From: Promerops cafer
Taxonomy: Eukaryota > Chordata > Aves > Passeriformes > Nectariniidae
Length of the DNA: 64,000 bases
NCBI GenBank assembly: GCA_013398275.1
Contig: VZSE01015197.1
Span: 401,383-465,382 of the forward strand
Direction: 5' to 3'
Part shown: piece after piece, positions 24,801 to 36,620 of the stretch
Layout of the letters: the number at the start of each line of letters is the position of its first letter
Position numbering within the stretch: position 1 is the stretch's first letter
Notes under the pieces: model-generated
Database searches by the model: none
The model's input: only the letters and a program-made list of their open reading frames with translations
Told to the model about the DNA's origin: nothing
Translations under genes and position numbers: made by a program

Positions 24801-27800
24801 TCAGGAACTGAGATAACCAATGTATCTATAGACCTTCCTTCATTTTTTTATGCAGTTATACATTATACAGTTATTCAATTCAGGGAATTGAATGTTTACA
24901 TTTTAAACTGTAGCTTAAGTATCAAATTTTTTACTCAGATTGCACATACAAACACTTAGGAAAATGCACTATAAGAGGGACTATACTAGGAATCTCTGAA
25001 ATCAGAGAGCATTTAATCAGATTTAAGGAGAAACTTGCATCCTAGAAGGAAATAATATAAAATATTCCAATAGAGAGAGATCAGCGCTCATTTTGGAATT
25101 TATAAAGACCACTTATTTTGAACTGTTTCATTTAATATAACATGAGCAGAAGCAGTGTATGAGTCCTTTTTGCCCAGTAATTTCCTAAATATTTACCCTA
25201 TAAAAATAATTTTTGAAAATAGTGTTCTGTATGAATTCAAATTATAATCCCTATCCTATTTTTTTCTGTGATTCAGGTTTTTTACATTTTCTGTATAGGA
25301 ACTGAATCAACGTATCACATCCAACCCTTAAAACACTCCAGTATGAAAGATACAAGACCTATTCCTTAAACCATGTAATTAAATTCAGTATTTTTTGTCT
25401 CTCTGCCAGCAGGAATACCAATTTGCTTAAGTCATAAAATGAGAAAAATTCACTTAACAAGCAGCTATTTAAAACCAGGATTATTTATTCAAGGCATAGT
25501 AAACACTTGACATCTTTCTTAAGTGCTTTCCTTTGCATTTATTACCATAGCCCCAGTCAGACAGTTACTGTCCTCCCTATTGCTCAGGAGTTAACTATCT
25601 CTTACTGGGTGAGGAGATGCTTATGTAAAGCAGCAAGGACATATTCTCCCTCTGCTCACTTTCATATTATTCCATTAAGTTTTCTTTCACAGTACCTACT
25701 CCCACATCCATCTTTTAAAATTTCACTTTTTCCAGCCACGCTTTTTAAGAGAAGCTGATTTTCTTCCTCTTTGCTTTCAAGGAATATGAGGGAGCAACTT
25801 CACCAATGGCACAGAAACACCCAATTTCCTTATATACAAGCCCAGGTGTAACCAAAACATGCACATGGATTTTTCATTTAAACTAGAACATGCTCAGACA
25901 AAAGGCTGGTGTAAACTGCAACCAGAGATGCAGTGGTGGTCAGCTTATTGCAAGTGGTGTGTTTTGAATTCCATTTGCATACAGTTGCAAGAAGTAAAGC
26001 TGCAGAAAGGCAAATGTTTCACAAATTGCTTATTTCTGTTCTTCAGCAAAGAGTAGATAATTCATATAATCAGACACTGTGGCAACATTTTCTTCCTTCT
26101 TATGACACAGTAAGAAACTGAAGACACTTTTCATTGGAAAGCAACAGTAACCTCAGTTATCAGTGATGCGCACAGAGCTTTAGAGCAAGATTACAATATT
26201 GATGAGAGGAAATTCATTTACTCATTAGCACTCGTTAAGCAATTGCACGTTTATTATCTCTTATTCTCCTTTTCTTTTAAGAGGATAAAGAAACATATTT
26301 ACCTAAGTTTTAAGGCTCTGAAGTCAATCTCATAAACAAATGCAAATATTTTACAAATCATGCATCATGAACAAACTTGGAACATCTCTTGCTACTTAGC
26401 ACTGCTGATTCCAACCTTTACAAACATTTTTATCCCAGTACATGGAAAATCACTTTTATTCAAAGGAGAAATGCACATTTCTCTCTGTCTGTGGCATGAG
26501 AAATGGTAGTACTACAGTCTTCCTTGGCAAAGAGTATATTACTTCACTGTTAACACTCACTTTAAAGCAAAGTAGGTTATTTTAGAAGATTAAATATTTT
26601 TTGATGTTCTGCTGCTTGTGTTAATTCACCACTCTTATGATTATTTTGCCTAAAGAGCAGAGACTTTATCACAAAGTTTCTAATTATCTGCCCAGCAGAG
26701 CTTCCTCAAACACTGGCAGAAGACCATATGCTTAAGGGCAACTGTGCACTCCACAAAACAACATGTAGCTTTGTCATCTCCCCCTAGCAGATAGCCTCTG
26801 CTCATGATGGTAATAGCAGACATGCTACCCTGACCTAAATGGGGCTTGCACTAGAAAAACCTTATGTTTTATGAATCAGAGGTCTTCAACTCAGTTTCTA
26901 CAATAATTCCTCCAGAGTCTTTGCATGCATTGGGAAGTCGCTCTGCTGTAACAGATTTATTCATAGTTCAAATAGAGCAAATGACTTCAAACATATTCTG
27001 AATGAAGAAAAATCTTAATTTTGACTGGAATTGCAACCTCAGTCAGAACAAGCTGTCCCCATCCAGACATTAGACAAGCTGATTTTGATCCTTCAGGTTT
27101 GTTCATTCAAAGAAATTAAAAGACAAAATGTCCAAGTTTACGTGCTGACCTTTCCATCACACTAAGCCAAATTTTTAGTTATCAACTGTTGTTTGTATCC
27201 TAAAGCTAGCCTATGCTGGAGTATAGGTTTATCAGGAAAGCAGTGGAGTCAGCCTTGTCATAGGTAGTGCTGTCTGCATGCTCCTGAGCCATCTCACAAA
27301 CCAATACCATTGCTCCCATTCACCTTGCTATTTGTTCCCATAACCTTACAGATGAGCATTTTTTTGTATCTAACTGGGATTACAGAAAAAATGTTCTCAG
27401 TTACTCAGTAAGAAAGAAATTAGATGAAGAGGATTAAATTTCTAGAAAAAAATACCTGATAACCTGATAAGCATGAGTTTGCACAGAAAACACAAGAAGG
27501 AAAACTACAGTATTATTGTTTGATAAATGGATACACTATGCAAGCAAGAATTACAAATAATCATTAGCAGCAAATAATTCATTGCTGGATGGTTACTACA
27601 GTAAATATAAAAATCAATTCATACTAATATCTGAATGCTACAAAATGAAACCACTTTAAAAATTTGATTCAATTGCCCATAAATTTATATTTGTTCTGTG
27701 AGAAATGAAGACACATACATCAATATTGCACTCAGAGCTGGGATGGAAATGAAAAAAACACCTCCTTCACTTAGTGAACAGACAGCAGGTAGCTTTTTAT

Positions 27801-29880
27801 TTATGCCCTGAATTCCTAATAGAATAGGCAAATTAATAATTTCTTTAAAATATGGCACAAAACCATTATGTTTCATTATGAAATAAATAGAAGGTCTTGC
27901 AGTTTTTCTACCGGTCACCATTATTCAAGACTTTTATCACCCTAAACCTGACTGCCCAGCCTTTTTATCCCCATAGAGATGCTTGAATTTTCTCATGTAG
28001 AATTTCTGTAAAAGCACACGCATAGATATGTCACCAGCAGCAGTTTGATTCTACCAACACTTGGGATGATTGATAGCTGAAACAAGACCAACCACAACAG
28101 CACCTAAGAAAGCCAATAAAAACAACTGAAGAAAAGCAAGTACACCTCATATGTGTAGAGTATTTTGATGGAAGAAACAACAAATAATGTCTCTCATTTC
28201 TAGAGGAGGCAGCATGGAGAAATAATCAGGAAACTAGAATACAAATAACAACTATAAAAGGAAATATCTATCTGGGCAGAATCCAGGACAGTCTTTTTAT
28301 CACACCTCTTCAAATCCTCAGTTTTCCTCCATCCTCATAGTCATGGTTTAATTGACAAAAGTTAGTTAAACAGGTGAGGGGGTGGGAGAGCTATTTTTCA
28401 TTGAATCCTAGTTCTCAAGAGGCTAAGGCTAAGTCTGCTTCCATAAAAGTTGGCCAAATTGGAGCAGGTTTGTAGAATAAAGTGTATGGTACTAATGATA
28501 CTTAGTGCACATCACATACGTATTCAGAGACTAGAGTATCTTTAGTCTCATCCCATGAATTAGTTCAGCTTCTGCAATACATTTTTCTGTTCAGTTTCAT
28601 TTTGAAAAAATCTACTTTTCACTTTTCATGACTACTCAAAGCTATCAAAGAGAGTTAAGTGGAATTATCAGGATATCTAGTCCCCATGCACAAATCTGGT
28701 CCAAACGAAGACATTTATGTATATACACTTTAAGAAGTGGTGACAAATAAAACATAGAATAAGAGAAAATAAATTACACAGGAAATAGAATAGTAGCTAA
28801 AACACAAGTAGAAAAGGAAGGAAAACAAAGTAATAAAGAGTACAGAAAGGCAGCACTGAACAAATAAAACCTTTCCATTATTTGAACTAGCAATTTAATT
28901 CTTCCTCTGAGTTTCTCTTTTATAATCATATCTACATATTCAGCAAAGACATTTTATAGGGTTTATAGATAACAGAATGTATCAAGGCTTAAAGAGGTAG
29001 GGGCAAGGTAAGGAAAAAAGAAATTTTCACCTAGGAACGTATGAAGAATTTTTTATTATGAATACATTTTTATGCAATTTTTTTCTAAAAGAATTGTTGC
29101 AAGTGAAAGGATGATAGTGTGAAAAAAGTGTTCTGAGTGAATCTGGACCAGAATTCTGTTCGAGTGAGTTAATAAAGAACTACATGACCTTTTCCAGTTG
29201 CTTGGAAATAAGAATACCAAAAAAAAAAGTATCACAGCTGACTAAATACCCCAACCAAGTTATCTTTTCCATCAGCCTACTGACAGTTCTGATTGTAGAT
29301 TTAGGTTTGTTTCACACCTACAGTGTGTTGCTATAAATTAATAATTCTAAGCTGCTGTTACATCTTGTAACCTTGTGGACTTTAGCGCTATCACACTAAA
29401 TATACATCACCTACAGATCCTGTTTTTAGAACATCTTGTATACCATAATTCATTTTTCCTGTGCAGCTTCAATCCCACTCTCAATATGGTACTTTTGAAG
29501 GAAAGTCCCTTCAAAATTTTGAATTTTGAAGTATTTCATATACTCCTTTGAAATAGTAAATATTTTGGTTTCCTTCCTGTAATCATTTCCATATTTTGTT
29601 TTACAAAATATATAACATTCTAACCAAGTATTGAACATAAATTATTATTTTTCCCTTATGTGATCTTAAGGATGACCTAAAAAAAAATTGCCTATTTTTA
29701 GGCAAAAATAAATATCAATATGTCCATAACTCTATGAGCTTGGAACTGTATTATCTTCATTTTACACAAGCAAACTCAGACATAAAGTGCCTAAAAGCTG
29801 TTTTTCTTAAGCATAAATCATAGGGCAGAATTACTTGAACTGGCTGTGTGAACTCAATTTTGATCCAAAGGTATTAATGA
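24801..29880. other. AT-rich non-coding sequence
   Basis: No gene or mobile element is recognised in this 5-kb stretch. All open frames are short and of AT-driven composition. It is the longest run in the window without even a simple repeat worth listing. Confidence 0.55.
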
Positions 29881-29883
29881 GAA

Positions 29884-29917
29884 TTTGAAGGTCCCTTCCA
29901 GCCTATACTGTTCTAAT
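29884..29917 (+). mobile_element. Possible CR1 3'-tail remnant
   Basis: The sequence TTTGAAGGTCCCTTCCAGCC followed by TATACTGTTCTAAT resembles the last 35 bases of a CR1 copy. It is too short to be certain, and the ATTCTATG repeats have decayed to a single unit. Confidence 0.4.
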
Positions 29918-30165
29918 TATGGCTTATTATTTAGGCTAATTTATGCAAGCTACTGTAGTTTTGCACTAAAAGTGGCAAGTTAAATCAGTACATTTACTGT
30001 AAAATTTAATCAGTAAAATTACCAAACCATAGTGACTAATTTCACAGGCTTTTTAAGACAAGGAACAGCTAAGTCACTAAGGTCTCAATTTCTTCAGAAA
30101 ACAAAGATAGCAAGATGCACTTATCTTATTTTAGAGACTGAGACTGTACAAAAAAAAATCACAAT

Positions 30166-30238
30166 AAGGAGGAAGAGGAATAAGAAAAGGAAGAGGAGAA
30201 AGAAGAAAATGAGGAAAAAGAAGAGGAAGAATAGCACA
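30166..30238 (+). repeat. Near-homopurine GA-rich tract
   Basis: About 70 nt are almost entirely A and G with only two T interruptions. The translation of this strand gives a run of K and R that is an artefact. Tracts of this kind can form triplex DNA; here it is simply low-complexity sequence. Confidence 0.85.
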
Positions 30239-30261
30239 TCACTAAATAAGTGAGATAAAAT

Positions 30262-30360
30262 TACAAAATGGTTTAGATTGAAAGCTGCCTCTGGAGGTTA
30301 TCTGATCTTACTCTCTGCTCAAAAGCAGGATCTATTTCAAAATTAGATCAAAATTCAGAG
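30262..30360 (-). mobile_element. CR1 LINE 3'-end fragment
   Basis: ACAAAATGGTTTAGATTGAA, CTGCCTCTGGAGGTTATCTG and TCTGCTCAAAAGCAGGATCT follow the order of the reverse-complemented CR1 3' terminus. The copy is about 100 bp long and well diverged. It sits directly after the purine tract. Confidence 0.7.
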
Positions 30361-30473
30361 TTAGATCATATTCATAGACTAAAGAGCAAAACAGCCCTGG
30401 CTGACATGACTGTGCTATAGGCTGTCGTGGAGATGTCTAGCTCTTTTTGTAACAACAAGGCACATTGCAAACA

Positions 30474-30620
30474 GAAAGAAAAAAAGATCGTAGTTTTATT
30501 TAAAGAAAGACAAACAAACAAACAAAACCAAATCAAAACAATAAACAAATCAACCAAAAAAAAAAAAGAAAAAGAAAAAAAAAGAAGAAAAAAAAAAAAG
30601 GAAAAAAAACAAACCCGAAA
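30474..30620 (+). repeat. A-rich low-complexity tract with (CAAA)n
   Basis: A-rich sequence with a CAAA-repeat segment at about 30510-30530 and long A runs from 30555. The lysine-rich translation is meaningless. Confidence 0.9.
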
Positions 30621-31157
30621 ACCTCTCCATGAAATAGAGGTACCATAAGTACATTTAGAAATTCTAACAAGTTACAAGTTCCTTTTATGAGCTATAACAT
30701 AAATTTGTCTATATCAATTTCTCATCTCATCACTGTATTTGAGAGAGCCATTGACAAAACTTTCAGCATAACTTAAATTGACCTGTTGGGTTTTGACCAT
30801 TTGGGGGTTTTATTTCATTTTGCATTTTATAATGCTTTTACAATTTGCTATCCTGCATTCCAGAGGATCAAACATACTGTGAGAATGTCTTTTGTTGGGA
30901 AAACTGAAAAGAGAGCTCTAAATGACAAGAAAAGAACACTAAAAAAGGTGATATTGATACATGTTACAATTATAGATATGATGGAACTAAAAAAAATTAC
31001 AAGATCAGTAGTTAAGGGACAATAATATCATCAAACTATATTAGCTCATCTGAATGTCTATCAGACTATAATGTTTATCCTTTTATGAAAACAGCATCAC
31101 ATGATATGTATTGAAAAATGTCAGGATATTAAAGTGGATTTACTAAAGGTAGACCTG

Positions 31158-31190
31158 TTAAAATATTTCTTATTTTCTCAGGTGAGTGAA
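31158..31190 (+). promoter_or_regulatory. Recursive-splice-like site (joined acceptor and donor)
   Basis: A pyrimidine-rich stretch TTTCTTATTTTCTCAG ends at 31181 and is followed directly by GTGAGT (31182-31187). This is a good 3' splice site abutting a perfect 5' splice site, the layout of recursive (zero-length exon) splice sites used in very long introns. If real, it would mean that a + strand gene spans this window with this region inside an intron. Single matches can occur by chance. Confidence 0.3.
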
Positions 31191-31733
31191 AAAGTAGATA
31201 CTGAACATATCTGTAAGGCTATTTATTAAACAAGACTGTTCAAGGAAAATATTTTCACTAGCTAGACTGCATCTTAGATCAAAACTGAGACCAAAATAGA
31301 GAAATGGAGAGAGGAGAGGAAATAAAAATTGAACTTTTAGCTCAGAAACTGTGGCAAACACGTACCCACAGACATACTTGGACACAGGTAAAAAATGAGT
31401 TCTGTTAACATATGTAAACAGTAAGTATATTAAATATGATGGTCCAATTATAACACTAGAAATCACAGAACTACACAAGGCCACATGCTCTTTACTTTCA
31501 TCAGCAATAGATTCTGAGGAATGTTCTGAATTAGTATTTTTTTCTATAGATGAAAAATGAAGAAAATCTGAAGAAAAGCACATCAAATCATTTTCACTGG
31601 GATCTAGATAACTGTCATGTTTTTTAAAATCTTTGTATTGTTTAACTGAAATAAATTTGTTGTTTGAAGCAGGTTTGGAATTTTGAGTGAGGTGTAAAAA
31701 ATCAGAATTTACGTAATAATAATCTTTACTCAT
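31170..31733 (-). other. Longest ORF of the window, 187 codons, unidentified
   Basis: An open frame of 187 codons starts MSKDYYYVNSDFLHL at 31733. The first roughly 90 residues are polar and acidic, with many S, D, E, N and K (for example DSYLDPSENDLMCFSSDF and SSESIADESKEH), more protein-like than other frames in this AT-rich window. The second half is hydrophobic and less convincing. From base composition I estimate a stop about every 14-15 codons, so a run this long is unlikely but not impossible. I see no family domain. An overlapping upstream frame (31726-31911, -) ends in a hydrophobic, membrane-like stretch in another reading frame. A decayed pseudogene or a single host exon are both possible; chance is too. 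Confidence 0.2.
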
Positions 31734-33699
31734 ATATTAGAAAATGCAAACATATTTTTATAAGGGAAAACACAAATATCAATAGCCACAGAAAGAAAAA
31801 AAGTGTATTCTCAATCATCTCATAAACCATTTCTGTTTCCTGATTAAAGCAAGTATTCACTTTCGGCGTAATTAGCATCACCAAGATGCTAATAAAAAAA
31901 CTTTGTGACATCTACCTCATTCAGGTTTTGATGTTATGTCTTCAGAATCTGGAATTAATATTAAATTTTTTGCCTGATGATTACTTCTGCATGGTTTCTT
32001 GAAGTAGTTGTACAGTGTCAGTGTAATTGTATTAGTCTAACAAAAAAGGTGTTACTGGTAAGCCCATGATGCACAGGCTGCCCATGGCAGCATTTGGGTC
32101 TTTTTAGCATTACTGCAAGGACTACATGAACAACTGAGCTGAACAAAAGTAGGTGATGTGTTTAGTTCACCCACCCCTATACTAAAGGCTCTAAACTTGT
32201 TATAAGACACTGAGTGGTGCTCAATGTCATAAGAGATGCGCTGGGCAAAATGGTTACATAAATATCTGTGATTTATGGCATGCTGAACACATCACTGACA
32301 GCTACGAACTCCCATTTTCACGTTAGCTTTCTGTCTGTATGCATCGTCCTCTGGACTGTTCCCTCAAGTTGTTTCCCAGTTTCTTTATTTGAGTCTTCCA
32401 TGTGTAAAGAATATAAGTGCACAACTCTCTAGGACCATCCATTTTCTAAGTGTCATCTCTGAAAGACTACTTTTTTTTTATTTAAGGTACACTTCAGGCG
32501 GACTATAACTATATAAATCATATTCTAGCAAAAAAGAACTTCCCTAGTAGACAAACATATTTGAAATGTATCAGTTTATTGCAGTGGTTTAAAGTGGGGA
32601 AAAAAATTGGTAAGAAGAAAAAGGAAAAGGAAAATAAGGGAAAAAAAAAGGAGAAAAGAAAATGAAAAGTATACTTGAAATAATGCAGCTTAATGAACAG
32701 CATCAACTATTTCTGTTTTCACTCAACAGTTCTCTTACTTTTCAACTTGTGTTGTTATTTATTCAGTCTCTTCTATCTGACCAGTAGGGGAAAAAATTGC
32801 ATACAAAAACCGAATAAATTTTTGTGATAAAAACTGTGCATTTATTATGTTTAACCGTATGATTATTTCTTGATCTGAAGCTTCACATCTAAAATTAGAT
32901 TTACCAAAGGGGAAGTAAAATAGAGCAAAAGCTGTAAAGTGTAGCTCTACTTTATTAAAGATCAACTTCTCTCTCCATATAATGAAACTTACAACACCAT
33001 TCCCCTCACAGTGGGATAGAAAGAGATGAAGACAGGAGGATTTATTTCTTCTCATTTAAAAAGGCTGTATAACACCTCTTAATCAAAATAAATGGTGACA
33101 AGCCTAACAGTAAACAGAGTAATACAAGATTCACAGGAACAGTGACTTTAAAAAATAAAAGGCTAAAAGATGCTTGGTCCCTCTCCTTTTAGCTTGTTTA
33201 GAATTATTTTTATTGAAGAGTAACCACTAATTAGTATAATTTTGTAGGTGAAAGGAAACATTTATGCATGTACGTGTATGTTAAGGTAATATGTACTGGC
33301 TAGTGAATGCCTGATGAGAGCCTTTGGACTTTGCTGATGTTACGTTTTGAAACACAATTATGTGACTCAAGCAGCGTGGTATAGAAGAAATATGTTTAAG
33401 AAAGTATACAGTGGAGTTTCACAAACACTAATACACAAATTATCAGTGGGTACTGACAATGCCTTGTATCTAATTTCTAGTGCAATTTTGAGAAATTAAC
33501 CAGGGATCCACTGGTTAAAAGAGTTCTCTATGCATCTGATGTGCTTTGAATATCTCACAAACCATTTTAAAATGTCAAAAGTCTCTGTCAAGAGGAGAAC
33601 ACAGTTAAGAAAGGACATTTCAATTGAGATGTCCTAAAGTATTTTAAACATAATGCATAGCTGAGATTTGTTCATTATACACAATGTGTTATTACACAG

Positions 33700-34036
33700 A
33701 TGTTTACAGCGCAGCCTTGTTAGGTGGTGCGTACTGTGCCATCTAGAGACAGAACATCAGCAAAGCACTCCTACGTTATCTAATCCCTGAGCAGGCCAGG
33801 CCCAATGACAGATCTTCTAGCTGACGCTTTATCTTTTGTCTCTAGCCTTGATGGATGTTGCTCTGCTTGGGCCAGCTGAAACATAAAAGAAAGGACAAGA
33901 CGATAACAGCTTGCTCAGTGGCACATCACAACACGTCAGCATGGCGCTGTCCCGCTCGTCACCCACGTTCCGCCTACACGGCGCTGCTCAGAGTAAAGAA
34001 GATGCAGGAAATAAGAAATGTCGGTGCTCTCCATAG
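33700..34036 (+). other. CpG cluster with a candidate first coding exon
   Basis: About 14 CpG dinucleotides occur between 33710 and 34022, and eight of them fall in 33934-33983, in a window where CpG is otherwise rare. Inside the core an ATG at 33941 (context CAGCATGG) opens a 31-codon frame starting MALSRSSPTFRLHGAAQ. A GTAAAG donor-like site follows AGA at 33993. This combination resembles a small promoter/first-exon region, but it may equally be a young GC-rich repeat insertion. I recognise no protein or repeat family, and see no clear TATA box or downstream exon. Confidence 0.25.
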
Positions 34037-35220
34037 GCCTATTGAATAGATGTGGGGATAGAAACCCCACCAGATGGAGAAGATTAAAGCAGAGTGATTA
34101 ATGCCTTAGGAGGGAAAAGATATACCTTGGAAGACGGTATTGATCACTGGTAAAGATCTGCAATGGTAGAATGAGGTAGGGGTAGGATGTGAAATAGGAA
34201 AAAATATAGCAGGAGTTCAGGGTGAAAAAGTACAGTTTCAAGTAAGTGAAATGAGAAAGAGAAGGGAGGATTTAACACTTTGAAGAATAATTAGAATACA
34301 GAGATTGTATCAGAAAAAAAAGACATGACAAATTCTGTTCTGGTTTTGTTAATGTGTGGTGGTAGAGCATATGTGAGGAAACTATCACTAGTCCTTTCCT
34401 CAGTCTATCTTCTAGTTTTGTTGGTATATTCTACTAGTTTGCAGCACTTTGTACTTCATGATGTATTGGAGTTGTTGGTCTCTTTTAAGCTTAACATTAT
34501 TGTGGCTGATTACATATAGCGATATATATGTATGTATACATAAAATATGTAAGTCACAACAACAGGAAAAAATCATGTTACTGACAAACAGATATAATTT
34601 TTGGATTTTTGTCATACTTTTTACATTACGCTTGGCAAATACAGCAACTGCAATATTGGAAATATTTCTTGCATGTACAAGCAATGACATTTCTCAGAGA
34701 TGAGAGATAAAGGAAATTTCATACCCTAATCTTCTCATGTCAAGCTGTTCAGAAAAGAAGAACCCATATGAAAACATAATTTGGCAGATAAAGTGTTCCT
34801 ACCATGTTCCTGAGGAGAGGAAGCATGGTTTCTTCTGTGGCTAAATTTTCCTATCAGAAATAAAAAAGATGTGCAATATATATATGAAACAAAAGACGAA
34901 TGGACTTTTATCACAGAACTGATCCCAGTACAGAAGTAAAGCTAGTTTAAGCCTTTCAAGATGTCACTCTTTGAAACAAACACCAATATAACAGGACCTT
35001 CACAGGCTCTTACAAGAAAAAGTAAACCAGAGACACAGACGTGATTTTAAAACAGTGGGACCAAGTGCACACTCCTCTCCAAAACACTATTAGGCCTGCA
35101 CAGTTTCCAAACACCCAGAAAAACAGAGTTTGTAGCTCAGTCTTCAACTATGCACCTTTTTACCATTTATACATTGCTTAGCGGACAGAAATAGATAGAA
35201 AGATCTGGTTTGGCATTTGA

Positions 35221-35378
35221 GTCTGGGTTTGGTTTTGTTCTTTGTTTTGTTTTGGGTTGGGGTATTTTCTGCTATTTCTTTTTTGTTTGTTTTGGTTTTG
35301 TTTTGTTTGGGGTTTTTGTTGTTTTGTTGGGTTTTTTTGTTGTTTTGTTTCTTTTTGGTTTTATTTGGTCTGGTTTTT
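35221..35378 (+). repeat. G/T-rich low-complexity tract
   Basis: About 150 nt consist almost only of G and T, built from TTTTG/TTTGG units with several GGG and GGGG runs. The frame crossing it gives a run of F, C, G and W without meaning. The G runs could in principle support a long-loop G-quadruplex on the + strand. Confidence 0.9.
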
Positions 35379-36587
35379 AATGAACTCTTCTAATGCGGGG
35401 GAGATGATACCAGCAGAGGAAAGCATACTTCAAAATATTGGAAACAGATTCTCGAAGTAACCACAGTGAAGCACTTGTCTTCTTAACTAATAACTTTATT
35501 ACTGTCATAGATCAAAGGTTAGTTGCAATTGACTCTGTACGTAATGCAGAGAAAAAGTATGGATGTCCCAAAAAGTAATAAGCTGGTTACTTCTGTGCAC
35601 ATGGCCTAATTGTCTTCACACAAGTTACTTTGTTTTCTCTGTCAAGAAACTCTTCAAAATGCCCAAAATATACCCAGAGGAAAAAACTAGAAACAAACAA
35701 AGAAAGGACTTGAAAAGATAAAAAGACCACTGTATTTTCTTTGATGAAAAATCATTCATTCTCAGAAGTGAATAATTATCTTCCTGATTTTAGAGCTCTT
35801 GGATATGGGGTCATTTCTCCCAAAATTATTCCAATATACACAATCAGCCAGTGATGATCCCTGTAGTACCAGTTCACAACCATTTCCTAAGAAGTTTTCA
35901 GTGAACATGTACAGAAAGACAGACAAAGAACTGGTAGAAAATTAGTATTCAGACCCTAAGTCCTATTGCACATTAAGTTTGATTCAGTTAGCTTCATAAC
36001 AAAAATATTAATTTCAACATTAATATTGATCAGTGAGAAGTTTACTGTGTCCTGTGATTTAACCATGATTGTGTTTTTATCCTTCATACTTAGATGAGGG
36101 CAAAATCAAGGATTTGCAGAAGAGATTGGAACTTTAAATCCATTTTTATCTCCTTTTGGGTGGTTATCATTCCTTCCCTTTAAAAATGAAGCTTCATTTT
36201 TGCATACCCTCTATCCTTTTACATTTGCATATGCATCATATTTCAGTTTCTGAATAATAATTTTCCTAAAACTCTTTTGATTTTGGAGGCCTTACACATT
36301 TTTAATGCTGTAGAAGGCTGTTAGGAAGGATACATAAAGACATTGACAGAGAGATCTTCAGAGTAATACATTTCAAAATAATAAGATTAGGTAGAATTAG
36401 ATTAGAGAAGAATTCTTGCTATTAATGTATAAAAAGAATTGCTATCCTCTTCCTTAGAGAGTCACCTTCTTTCTGGCAGAATAAATTTATATAGCTCAGT
36501 CAAATATTTTAGTGAGTTTCCTAATCTTTTCTACTAAATTTATTTTTGTCTTACTTTTAAAGCATTGTGAGAATTAGAAATCCCACC

Positions 36588-36620
36588 AAAAAAAAAAAAA
36601 AAAAAAAAAGAAAAAAAAAA
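36588..36620 (+). repeat. Poly-A tract
   Basis: Thirty-three bases of A interrupted once by G at 36610. No recognisable retroposed sequence precedes it, so it is not treated as a poly-A tail. Confidence 0.95.

Larger units (their letters stand above)
30630..33690. other. AT-rich non-coding sequence around the 187-codon ORF
   Basis: Outside the ORF at 31170-31733 and the splice-like site at 31181, I recognise no gene or mobile element here. A purine-rich A/G tract lies at about 32605-32670 and gives an F/S/L-rich translation on the opposite strand. Confidence 0.5.

Noticed and set aside
30032..30648. Lys/Arg-rich ORFs
   Set aside because: They are translations of the purine and A-rich simple tracts.
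35242..35460. 72-codon Phe/Cys/Trp-rich ORF
   Set aside because: It is a translation of the G/T-rich low-complexity tract.
36588..36620. Poly-A tail of a processed pseudogene
   Set aside because: No recognisable cDNA-like sequence precedes it, and processed pseudogenes are rare in birds.
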